Below, one piece after another: positions 7,309 through 17,096 of a stretch of 32,231 bases of DNA. A model generated the notes under the pieces. The model ran no database searches and was not told where the DNA came from. It saw only the letters and a program-made list of their open reading frames with translations. Position numbers and translations under genes: made by a program. The stretch covers positions 1-32,231 of the forward strand of contig CAIYSZ010000042.1 in the NCBI GenBank assembly GCA_903928965.1, read 5' to 3'. Source of the stretch: an uncultured Pseudomonadota bacterium. Lineage in GTDB: Bacteria > Pseudomonadota > Gammaproteobacteria > Methylococcales > Methylomonadaceae. Numbering within the stretch: position 1 is the stretch's first letter; each line of letters starts with the position of its first letter.

Positions 7309-8412
7309 ATGAGATTTACTATTAGCCGAGAACAAATCCTAATCCCGTTACAACAAGCGGTCAGCATTATTGAACGCAAACAAACCATACCCATCTTGGG
7401 CAATGTATTAATGCAAATCCAAGACAGCCGGCTGATTTTGATCGGATCTGACTCTGAGATTCAGTTGATCTCCGTAATACCGGTCTTACAAGAGTCCGAA
7501 GATTTCTCCATGACCGCGCCGTCGAAAAAATTGTTGGATATTTGCCGCTTGCTGCCGTCCAATTCTGAAATTCATGTGGAATTGCTGGAAGAAAAAATCC
7601 GGGTTAGCTCAGGACGTGGCCGATATTCCCTATCCACCCTGCCGGCGGATGATTATCCGGAGTTCAACGAAACCAGTTACGATTATCAATTCAAAATTAA
7701 CGCCGGTAAATTCAAAAAAGGCCTGGACAAGACCTTGTTCTGCATGGCCAACCAGGACATACGCTTTTATTTAAACGGTTTGTTGTTGCATATTAGTAAC
7801 AGCAAGATCAAACTGGTGGCTTCCGACGGACATCGTTTGTCTATTTTTGAAGACGAGTTGGGGTCAGCCACCGGTTACGAGGCGCGCATTATCATTCCGC
7901 GCAAGGCGGTATTAGAGTTAAACCGCATTATTGAAGACAAGGAAGCCGAATTAGAAGTGCTGTTCTCCGCCAATCAACTGAAAGTGTTGTATGGCAATGT
8001 GGTGTTTTCTACTAAATTGATTGATGCTAAGTTTCCTGACTTTGGCAAGGTGTTCAACCAAACTTTTCTGCCGCCGATTCATGTACAAAAGGAATTGTTT
8101 AAAAACGCTTTGACTCGGGTGGCGATATTATCGAGCGAGAAATTTAAAACGATATGCTGTGATTTTTCACATGATTTGCTACGTTTGACCGCGCAAAATC
8201 CGGACCTAGACGAAGCCGAGGAAGAAGTAACGCTTGAATATGGCGGCGAGCCATTGACGATTTATTTCAATTCGCAATATCTTTTGGAAGCGCTGAACAA
8301 TCTGGATGCCGAATTAGCCACGATTAACATCACAGCCAATCACTCCAGTTGCTTTATTCAGGAGCCCTTGGAAAGCATTTATAAATTTATCGTCATGCCG
8401 GTAAGGATGTAA
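7309..8412 (+). CDS. dnaN: DNA polymerase III subunit beta (sliding clamp)
   Basis: The 367-aa ring clamp that tethers DNA polymerase III to DNA, with the standard length and three-domain plan. The start MRFTISREQILIPLQQAVSIIERKQTIPIL matches the family N-terminus, GRGRYSLSTLPADDYPEF marks the domain 1 end, ASDGHRLS lies in domain 2, and the C-terminus YKFIVMPVRM is the conserved end that forms part of the partner-binding pocket. It is the first gene of dnaN-recF-gyrB, 9 nt before recF. The upstream 645 bp is the candidate oriC rather than dnaA. No clear ribosome binding site precedes the ATG. Confidence 0.97.
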   Translation: MRFTISREQILIPLQQAVSIIERKQTIPILGNVLMQIQDSRLILIGSDSEIQLISVIPVLQESEDFSMTAPSKKLLDICRLLPSNSEIHVELLEEKIRVSSGRGRYSLSTLPADDYPEFNETSYDYQFKINAGKFKKGLDKTLFCMANQDIRFYLNGLLLHISNSKIKLVASDGHRLSIFEDELGSATGYEARIIIPRKAVLELNRIIEDKEAELEVLFSANQLKVLYGNVVFSTKLIDAKFPDFGKVFNQTFLPPIHVQKELFKNALTRVAILSSEKFKTICCDFSHDLLRLTAQNPDLDEAEEEVTLEYGGEPLTIYFNSQYLLEALNNLDAELATINITANHSSCFIQEPLESIYKFIVMPVRM

Positions 8413-8421
8413 ACTTCGCCA

Positions 8422-9495
8422 ATGGCGTTGACTCATATAGAGTTGCTTGCGGTGAGAAATATTCAAACCGCAAGCCTTGAGCCTTCTCCCTGTCTTAATT
8501 TTTTGGTTGGCCCTAATGCCAGCGGCAAAAGCTCGTTATTAGAAGCCATTTACTTATTGGGCCGGGCTAAATCTTTCCGTACCCATCAAGCTAGACAAGC
8601 GATTAATTTTACCCAAACTCAACTGGTGGTGACCGGCTGCACTCTTTCTACCGGCGGCCTGAACCATCATTTAGGCGTTAGTCTGGACGCCAATGGCAGT
8701 CAAATCCGTATCGACCACACACCGCGTCAAAAAGCGGATCTGGCTTACGCCTTGCCGGTGCAAATGATACATCCCAAGAGTTATCGCTTGCTTGATGGTT
8801 CGCCGCAATTGCGGCGAGAATTTTTAGACTGGGGCGTGTTCAACCAGCAAACTCAATTTCTGCGTCATTGGCGCCGCTTTAGTAAGGCCTTGCAGCAACG
8901 CAACGCCTTGTTAAAATCCAAGCAATCGGCTTCAATACAGGCTTGGGATAGGGAAATCGTGGATACCGCACTGCCGATTAGCGCCTTCCGGCAATCTTAT
9001 CTTGAATTGTTGTCCCCAGTGTTTAACCGCTTAGCCGCGTTGTTTTTGCAGTTAGGGGAGTTAAAAGTTCATTATCAACCGGGTTGGCCCGATAAACATG
9101 CTTTGGCCAGTTTACTTGCCCAACATGTTGAGCGCGATTTGCGTTATGGTTTCACCCATTACGGACCGCATCGCGCCGATATTGTGATTACGGTGGCCGG
9201 GCGCGCGGCCAAGGATTATTTATCGCGTGGACAGCAGAAATTATTGGTGCTGGCTTTACTGCTGGCGCAAGTAGATTTGTTGCAGACAAGTGAAACCAAT
9301 GCTTGCTGTATATTAATTGATGATTTTTGTGCGGAATTAGATGCTGTTAACCGCCTAAAATTGTTAAAATATCTGTCTGATTTACGCTGTCAGGCGTTCC
9401 TAACCGGAACTGAACTTAGCGATTTCGGTGATCTTTCGTTTCTAACCGATTATAAATTGTTTCACGTGGAACATGGCATAGTGCATGCCGCCTGA
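8422..9495 (+). CDS. recF: DNA replication and repair protein RecF
   Basis: A 357-aa SMC-like ABC ATPase that, with RecO and RecR, loads RecA at single-strand gaps. Walker A GPNASGKSS is at 30-38, with the family continuation LLEAIYLLGRAKSFRT; the ABC signature YLSRGQQKLLVLALLLAQ and Walker B CCILIDDFCAELD are near the C-terminus. Usual length. It sits 9 nt after dnaN. The last codons (LFHVEHG) are encoded by a perfect parS site at 9458-9473, so this end of the protein is constrained by the DNA signal. Confidence 0.96.
   Translation: MALTHIELLAVRNIQTASLEPSPCLNFLVGPNASGKSSLLEAIYLLGRAKSFRTHQARQAINFTQTQLVVTGCTLSTGGLNHHLGVSLDANGSQIRIDHTPRQKADLAYALPVQMIHPKSYRLLDGSPQLRREFLDWGVFNQQTQFLRHWRRFSKALQQRNALLKSKQSASIQAWDREIVDTALPISAFRQSYLELLSPVFNRLAALFLQLGELKVHYQPGWPDKHALASLLAQHVERDLRYGFTHYGPHRADIVITVAGRAAKDYLSRGQQKLLVLALLLAQVDLLQTSETNACCILIDDFCAELDAVNRLKLLKYLSDLRCQAFLTGTELSDFGDLSFLTDYKLFHVEHGIVHAA
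9458..9473 (-). promoter_or_regulatory. parS: parS centromere site inside the recF 3' end
   Basis: TGTTTCACGTGGAACA is the reverse complement of TGTTCCACGTGAAACA, matching the ParB-binding consensus TGTTNCACGTGAAACA at every position. It is within the recF coding sequence, about 2.5 kb from the candidate origin. Confidence 0.85.
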
Positions 9496-9497
9496 AT

Positions 9498-9513
9498 TGT
9501 TCCACGTGAAACA
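9498..9513 (+). promoter_or_regulatory. parS: parS centromere site in the recF-gyrB gap
   Basis: TGTTCCACGTGAAACA matches the parS consensus completely. It is an inverted copy of the site at 9458-9473, 24 bp away, and begins 3 nt after the recF stop. Confidence 0.88.
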
Positions 9514-9526
9514 TTAGGCAATGTGA

Positions 9527-12007
<2,481 letters not shown>

Positions 12008-12023
12008 GAGTGGCGCTTGTCAG

Positions 12024-12055
12024 ATCTCATAATTTCTTAATTAAATCTCATAATT
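12024..12055. repeat. Two 11-bp direct repeats just after gyrB
   Basis: ATCTCATAATT occurs at 12024-12034 and 12045-12055, 21 bp apart. They lie in the 50-bp gap between the gyrB stop and the DUF2130-like remnant, and could mark a recombination or insertion border or be chance. Confidence 0.4.
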
Positions 12056-12261
12056 GTTGTTATGCGGTGTTGGTTTCCATGCTTGAGCCCGACAGTCAGC
12101 TCTACAACACCGGGATCGTCGATGTGTTCCACCGCTACCCGAAGATGTACATAGTCCGACCGCAGTTTTTTCTTCCAATCATTACGCTGCTGCGGAATGC
12201 TGCAATGAACTCGCTTAAATTCAAGTCGGAATTGGCGCTCGTTAAGGCACAGAACATTGAT
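12055..12261 (+). pseudogene. Remnant of a DUF2130-type gene
   Basis: In the plus frame starting near 12055 the sequence reads CYAVLVSMLEPDSQLYNT, then GIVDVFHRYPKMYIVRPQFF and LPIITLLRNAAMNSL, ending in FKSELALVKAQNID. From memory this matches the conserved central part of DUF2130 proteins (PF09903), which have roughly 400 residues with long coiled coils and unknown function. Only about 68 residues survive, with neither N- nor C-terminus. After codon 12259-12261 the similarity stops and, in a different frame, JetC sequence begins. This looks like a deletion that fused two broken genes. The opposite-strand 75-aa frame (12037-12264) is a shadow. Confidence 0.65.
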
Positions 12262-13252
12262 CAAGCAGAATTCCCTGCTGGCGCGGGCGCGGGACGAGTT
12301 GCTTAAAACTCAGGTTAGCCGCGAAAAAGTGTCGGGGCAAATTCAAGAAAATCGGGACAGGCTATTCAAACTACAGCAAGATGCGACCATAATACCGCTG
12401 ACGCCGCTGCAACAACAAGGCTTGTCACTGCGTTTTGCAAACACCGCAGAACATATTCGTCTGGAAAATTTGGATAAAGTAACCACCAACGTGGTGCAGG
12501 CGCTGAACAAGGATATTGAAGAATTGAATCGCGGCATCGCCAACCGTGAAAAGCAAATCGAAAACTGTTTCGCGGATTTTAAGCGTCTGTGGCCCATGGA
12601 CGTTAGCGATGTAGACGCCAGTGACCGGCAGTTAGTTGAAGTGCGCGAGTTTAAGCAGGACATATTGCAATCCCTGAGTCACGCTTGGAGCGATGACCGC
12701 GAATACGCCGAGTCGCGGTTTATAATGCTGCGCAAGTTGGTTGAACGGCTTTCCAGCCAGGACCCCGAACAAAAACGCTGGCGTGAATCTGTGTTGGATG
12801 TCCGCCAGCACGTGGAATTTATTGGGCGTGAAATTGACGAGGGTGGCTTTGAGGTCGAAATTTACCGTAGCGGCGCGGGCAAATCGGGCGGGCAGCGGCA
12901 AAAACTGGCCACTACTTGTCTGGCCGCCGCGCTACGCTACCAACTCGGCGGCAACGATAGAGGGGTTCCCATGTACGCCCCGGTGGTGCTGGATGAGGCG
13001 TTCGACAAGGCCGATAACGAGTTCACCGCCTTGGCGATGAATATTTTCAAGAATTTCGGTTTTCAAATGATCGTGGCCACGCCGTTGAAATCGGTAATGA
13101 CCTTGGAGCCGTTCATAGGCGGCGCCTGTTACGTAGACATTAGTGATCGCCGGGTGTCCGGCGTGTTGTTGATAGAATATGATAATCAGCGGCAACGCCT
13201 TAAACTGCCGGAACAGGCGCGCGCTGAGGAGGCGCGGATTGAAGCTTCCTGA
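12257..13252 (+). pseudogene. C-terminal fragment of Wadjet SMC-like ATPase JetC
   Basis: About 331 residues open from a TTG at 12257; the same frame is open only to 12209 and has no ATG. Residues about 1-115 are coiled-coil in type (QENRDRLFKLQQD, ALNKDIEELNRGIANREKQI). The end is an ABC-type SMC head: signature KSGGQRQKLATT (209-220) and Walker B PVVLDEAFDKADNEF (242-256). This matches the C-terminal third of JetC/MksB-type proteins (about 1,100 aa) of Wadjet type I plasmid-defence systems. The N-terminal Walker A head and most of the coiled coil are missing, so it should not bind ATP on its own. It overlaps the jetD start by 14 nt, which keeps the normal jetC-jetD order. JetA and JetB are not present. 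Confidence 0.72.
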
Positions 13253-14453
13253 TGATATCCGGGACATGCTGTCGCGGCGCTTCCACAGCAAGCACCGCGA
13301 ATGGCTGCGGGCAAGCTTATCGGGTGAAGCGGCGGCTGAAGCATGGCCATTTGAAATTAGCTTAGGCGTACCGAGCGAACAAGCGGCGCTAAGGCAAATC
13401 GAAGGCGTACGCGCCTGGATCAGCGCCTGGCGGCAATGGCAAGGCGCGGGAGAACTCGTGTGGAGCGAGCGGCGTTGGCGCGCGCTGGGCGCGCAACGCT
13501 TGCCGGACAAACTCATCATAGCGGAACCGTCCCAAGCCGCCGCCTGGGCCGGTGAGGCTGACCGCTGGTCGCGGGCTTGCGCGCGCCATGCGGCGATGAG
13601 CGAACAGTGGCCGGCGCTGGCGGATGCCTTGCCCAGGCAATTCACCATGCTTGCGGACTATGCCGATGCGGATTTTACGCGCCTGTTTAAAATGCTGTCC
13701 TGGATTAGCGCGCACCCGAATTCAAATCTATACCCCAGGCAGCTCCCGATTTCCGGCTTGGATAGCAAATGGCTGGAGAGCCGGAAACGCCTGGTCATGG
13801 AACTGCTTTCCGCGATGCAAGGGCAAGCCATCGCCGATAGGGATTTTTATGTCTGCTGCGGCTTGAGGCCGCAGCCGCGGCTGGTCAGGCTGCGAATTTT
13901 GGACCATAAGCTGAGCAGACAACTGGGCGGCTTGAGCGATATTTCCGCCCCATGGGAGCAAATCGCAAGCTTGGATATTCCGCTCACCCACGCCTTCATC
14001 GTTGAGAATTTGCAGACCGGGCTAGCTTTTGAGGAGCTGCCCGGCGCCGTTGTGTTAATGCGCTTGGGTTACGGCGTGGACGCACTTGGCCGCTTACCCT
14101 GGTTAAGACGGGCCCGCTGCCTGTATTGGGGAGATATCGATACGCATGGCTTTGCGATATTAAATCGGGCTAGAACTTATTTGCCCGAACTTGAGTCCGT
14201 ACTGATGGACGAGGAAACCTTGTTAAGTCACCGGGAGCTTTGGGTGGAAGAGCATGAGCCGCATGCGGCGGCCGATTTGCCTTTGCTTACCGCGGCGGAA
14301 CAAAAAGTTTGCCAAGCGCTGAAACTACATAAATGGGGACAAAACCTACGTCTTGAGCAGGAAAGGATACAATGGGATACCGCTTGGAACGTCATACAAC
14401 GCTGTTTAAGTCCTTATATAAAAAACCATGCAACTATCGGTACTGACGCTTAA
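13239..14453 (+). CDS. jetD: Wadjet nuclease subunit JetD (DUF3322/DUF2220-type)
   Basis: JetD is the topoisomerase VI-like (Toprim) nuclease of Wadjet, which cleaves small circular plasmids after loop extrusion by JetABC. This protein appears full length at 404 aa. The Toprim-like C-terminal half has FIVENLQT with Glu256 and YWGDIDTHGFAILNRAR with Asp299 and Asp301, then the family motif MDEETLLSHRELWVEE; the N-terminal half fits the DUF3322 region. The frame opens at 13179, but TTG 13239-13241 has an AGGAGG element 6 nt upstream and begins MKLPDDIRDMLSRRF, the better start. It overlaps the jetC fragment by 14 nt and the following EEP nuclease by 26 nt. Key residues look intact although the partner ATPase is broken. 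It may be a stranded remnant or a reused nuclease. Confidence 0.85.
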   Translation: MKLPDDIRDMLSRRFHSKHREWLRASLSGEAAAEAWPFEISLGVPSEQAALRQIEGVRAWISAWRQWQGAGELVWSERRWRALGAQRLPDKLIIAEPSQAAAWAGEADRWSRACARHAAMSEQWPALADALPRQFTMLADYADADFTRLFKMLSWISAHPNSNLYPRQLPISGLDSKWLESRKRLVMELLSAMQGQAIADRDFYVCCGLRPQPRLVRLRILDHKLSRQLGGLSDISAPWEQIASLDIPLTHAFIVENLQTGLAFEELPGAVVLMRLGYGVDALGRLPWLRRARCLYWGDIDTHGFAILNRARTYLPELESVLMDEETLLSHRELWVEEHEPHAAADLPLLTAAEQKVCQALKLHKWGQNLRLEQERIQWDTAWNVIQRCLSPYIKNHATIGTDA

Positions 14454-15270
14454 TCTGCACACCTATCAGCAGCATCCCCGGCACTGCCCGTTTCAGACCA
14501 TGCACCTGCATGAACGGGAAGTGCGGATCATCGCCGAGGCGATCATGCAGCAAAACATTGATGTCGTGTGCTTTCAAGAAGTGGGGGAATACATGCACGA
14601 CCCCATCGCCAGCCCCTATGGCGAAGCTCCCTCCAACATGGCGTTTCGCATTTGCCGCAAACTGCGCGAATGGGGCGGCCCGCGGTATATTTTTCAAGAT
14701 TGGAGCCATATCGGCTTTCAGCGCTGGCGCGAAGGCACGGCGATTTTAAGCCGGTATCCCATGCGGCATAATTACGCCGCCTATGTTTCCGGTTGCCACA
14801 GTAAAACCAATTACATGTCGCGCAACGTCACCCTATCCATGATCGAGGCGCCCAAGTTTGGCTTGCTGCACGTCGCCAACGTGCACTTAAGCTGGGCGCA
14901 CCACGGTTTTTATCAGGAATACCAGAAGCTCAGGCAATTGATAGACTCGCGCCGCCATTTCGGCATGCGCGCCGACATCATGGCCGGAGACTTCAACGCC
15001 CCGGCCGGCGGCGACGCCTACCGGCATATCGTTGGCGGCGCGGAATACGTAGACCAGTTTTACGAATTGCACCCGAGCCGTTTTTTTGAACCTAGCTACC
15101 GCGGCCAAATCGACGGTTGGCGGCACTCCCCGCCCAAGCGCATCGATTATATATTCAAACGCAACGGCGGCCCGCTACGGGTCAAGTCCATGGACGTCAT
15201 TTTCAACGACAGTTTCTATCCGGCGGTGTCCGACCATTTTGGGTATTTGGCCAGGTTTGAACTGTTTTGA
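14428..15270 (+). CDS. Endonuclease/exonuclease/phosphatase (EEP) family protein
   Basis: A 280-aa metal-dependent hydrolase of the DNase I/exonuclease III fold. The motifs occur in order: LTLNLHTY near the N-terminus (Asn of the metal site), CFQEVGE (catalytic Glu), EGTAILSRYP, NVHLSW, MAGDFNAP (Asp-Phe-Asn) and RIDYIF followed by VSDHFGYLARFEL (terminal Asp-His). Substrate could be DNA, RNA or a phosphoester; no signal peptide is visible. The start ATG lies inside the last 26 nt of jetD in another frame, so the two are translationally linked. The fold is not a normal Wadjet component, which makes the pairing worth a look. EEP proteins are common housekeeping hydrolases, so the link may be incidental. 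Confidence 0.85.
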   Translation: MQLSVLTLNLHTYQQHPRHCPFQTMHLHEREVRIIAEAIMQQNIDVVCFQEVGEYMHDPIASPYGEAPSNMAFRICRKLREWGGPRYIFQDWSHIGFQRWREGTAILSRYPMRHNYAAYVSGCHSKTNYMSRNVTLSMIEAPKFGLLHVANVHLSWAHHGFYQEYQKLRQLIDSRRHFGMRADIMAGDFNAPAGGDAYRHIVGGAEYVDQFYELHPSRFFEPSYRGQIDGWRHSPPKRIDYIFKRNGGPLRVKSMDVIFNDSFYPAVSDHFGYLARFELF

Positions 15271-15304
15271 CGGTTAGCGCGGCGACTTGCATTTAGCTCA
15301 TGCT

Positions 15305-15778
15305 CTAAATGCCGATACGATTCCGCCGCCGTATCTGAATCACGCTATAACACCCGTCCAACAGCTCCAGCACGATGCACAGGGCGATAAACCATTCCAA
15401 TAAATAAGCGGCTTCGTGAAACCATAACGGCATGGACTCCAAGCGTGCGTCCTCTTCAAAATAGGTCACCACTTCCAACAGCAGCCCTAACGTCACCAAG
15501 TGAATGCCGAAATGTTCGCAGAATTCGTTCAACAGCTCGTTAACCCGATCAACTGAGTTCCGGTTAGCTAATATGGTTTTTCTGGATTCCAGCATAACTC
15601 CCCATGCAATGACGATGGTGCTGACTTCCTCGATGCGGATATTGATGATTTGCGTCGAGGACGCGATGTCGAATGATAATTTGACCGTGTACAGTATCAG
15701 TATCAAGGCAATCGTGTTCACCGCCAAAATGGCGCGCCAAGTCATTAAGGAACCGAAGATGTATTTGTTGATGAACAT
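15305..15778 (-). CDS. Small predicted membrane protein
   Basis: A 157-aa protein I do not recognise. Hydrophobic segments lie at about 17-35 (AILAVNTIALILILYTV), 90-105 (FGIHLVTLGLLLEVV) and 125-142 (AAYLLEWFIALCIVLELL), with a weaker one near 50-62. The C-terminus is basic (QIRRRNRIGI), suggesting a cytoplasmic end. There is no enzyme motif. It faces the EEP nuclease gene convergently with a 34-bp gap and is divergent from the SDR gene, sharing a 313-bp gap with a 14-bp tandem repeat. Coding is supported by composition and a sensible topology, not by homology. Confidence 0.6.
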   Translation of the reverse strand: MFINKYIFGSLMTWRAILAVNTIALILILYTVKLSFDIASSTQIINIRIEEVSTIVIAWGVMLESRKTILANRNSVDRVNELLNEFCEHFGIHLVTLGLLLEVVTYFEEDARLESMPLWFHEAAYLLEWFIALCIVLELLDGCYSVIQIRRRNRIGI

Positions 15779-16091
15779 AGGGTGAATGGTGTAACGTTGT
15801 TAGCCAAGTTAGAAGATGGAAGTTTAGCATTTTCCCGATGGTGGTTTCCTGGGCTACCCGCCTAAGCCGGGACACTTTGTTTTTTGTCATGGAGTCACTA
15901 CTTAGATTATAGGTTACCGATTATAGGTTACCGATACGGCCTTGGCGGGAAAACAGACTGTAAAAATTACCTGTATGCCTCAATTACGCAATTATAGACT
16001 GATTCCGCAAACTTAAGCGCCAACCCGCGGGCGCGACGGCGTATAATTTTAACCCAGTCAATCCAATCCAATTTCATCCCATCCCAAACAT
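15779..16091. other. 313-bp divergent gap before the SDR gene
   Basis: No gene seen. It contains the 14-bp tandem duplication at 15905-15932 and a plus-strand TATAAT at 16042-16047 that could be the -10 of the SDR gene, with no recognisable -35. Short AATCC/ATCCC reiterations run from about 16059 to 16084 just before the SDR start. Confidence 0.45.
15905..15932. repeat. Tandem 14-bp direct repeat
   Basis: GATTATAGGTTACC is repeated exactly head to tail (15905-15918 and 15919-15932), followed by GAT. It lies between the divergent membrane-protein and SDR genes. Helical spacing is 1.3 turns, so it could be a double operator half-site or a simple slippage duplication. Confidence 0.7.
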
Positions 16092-16853
16092 ATGACCAAG
16101 CATTTCAAACGCATAGCAATCGTTACCGGGGCCACTTCGGGCATAGGCGAAGCCACGGCCAGAAAATTCGTTGCAGAAGGCTACGCCGTGGTCGGCAATG
16201 GCCGCAATGGCGACAAACTGGCGGCCCTGGAAAAAGAACTGGAGGGCGGCTTTGCCGGCGTGGCCGGCGACGCCGCCGACCTAGAGGTGTTGGATCGCCT
16301 GTTCGCCGCGGCGGAACAGCATTTCGGCCGCGCGCCCGACATCGTGGTGGCCAATGCCGGGCGCGGTCTTGGCGGTTCAGTCACTAGCGCCGATTTAAGC
16401 GAATTTGAAAAGGTATTGCACATTAACGTCACCGGCGCCCTGGCCTTGTTGCAAAAATCCGCCGCCCGAATGACGGCGGCGCAAGCGGAAAATTACCCGC
16501 AAACGGCGGCCGATATCGTCATCATCGGCTCGGTGGTCGGCAGAAACATTTCCCCGTTCAGCGCGGTATACGGCTCCAGCAAATTCGCGGTGCACGCCTT
16601 GGCCGAGGGTTTGCGCCGCGAAGTGTGCGGCAAGGGCGTGCGCGTGACCTTGGTCGAGCCGGGCCTGGTGTTGAGCGGGTTTCAGCAAGGCGCAGGTTAC
16701 AGCGATGAACTGGTGCAATCCTTCAAAGAGCGTTTCGGACCGCTGCTAATCGGCGAGGATGTGGCTAACGCGGTGCATTTCGTGGTCAGCCAGCCGCCGC
16801 ACGTGCATATTAGCGAAATCATGGTCCGCCCGACGCGCCAAGATTATCCGTAA
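16092..16853 (+). CDS. Short-chain dehydrogenase/reductase, YdfG-like
   Basis: A 253-aa classical SDR that reduces a carbonyl or oxidises an alcohol using NAD(P). Cofactor motif TGATSGIG is at 12-19, NAG at 88-90, an Asn at 112, catalytic Ser147 (IIGSVVG) and Tyr160-x3-Lys164 (YGSSK). The C-terminus HVHISEIMVRPTRQDYP resembles YdfG-type serine/malonic semialdehyde reductases, whose members end in a similar MPTRQ segment. Basic Arg38 after strand 2 (GNGRNGDK) favours NADP. It is a stand-alone plus-strand gene; ppc follows after 243 bp. Substrate is inferred by subfamily resemblance only. Confidence 0.85.
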   Translation: MTKHFKRIAIVTGATSGIGEATARKFVAEGYAVVGNGRNGDKLAALEKELEGGFAGVAGDAADLEVLDRLFAAAEQHFGRAPDIVVANAGRGLGGSVTSADLSEFEKVLHINVTGALALLQKSAARMTAAQAENYPQTAADIVIIGSVVGRNISPFSAVYGSSKFAVHALAEGLRREVCGKGVRVTLVEPGLVLSGFQQGAGYSDELVQSFKERFGPLLIGEDVANAVHFVVSQPPHVHISEIMVRPTRQDYP

Positions 16854-16988
16854 CTTTCAGCAATGCCTTACCGACTGTTAAAGGGTTGCGGGGCGGATTT
16901 CGGCTTTTGTCGTCGAGCGGCTACGAAAATCGCACATCCTCTAAAAAACCAACCCACTTAGTCAAGTATTCCGCTAAGATAGCCATGA

Positions 16989-17018
16989 GGCCGGCGGGAT
17001 TAATTTACGCCGCCGGCC
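16989..17018. repeat. GC-rich 9-bp inverted repeat between SDR and ppc
   Basis: GGCCGGCGG (16989-16997) pairs perfectly with CCGCCGGCC (17010-17018) over a 12-nt loop. No T-tract follows, so it could be an SDR transcript end or part of the ppc leader. Confidence 0.45.
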
Positions 17019-17096
17019 CGTTCCAGGCGTGATCAGCCGATTAGCCCGTATTGCTTGTCCAAACATCCATAAAAATATGTTAGAGGAGAAATGATT

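Noticed and set aside
12037..12264. 75-aa open frame on the minus strand
   Set aside because: The plus strand of the same DNA encodes recognisable DUF2130-type sequence, so this is a shadow.
15820..15885. Sequence reminiscent of a cyclic di-GMP (GEMM) riboswitch half
   Set aside because: Only scattered short matches such as GGGTAGCCC and AAACCACC; the conserved core and paired stems could not be assembled.
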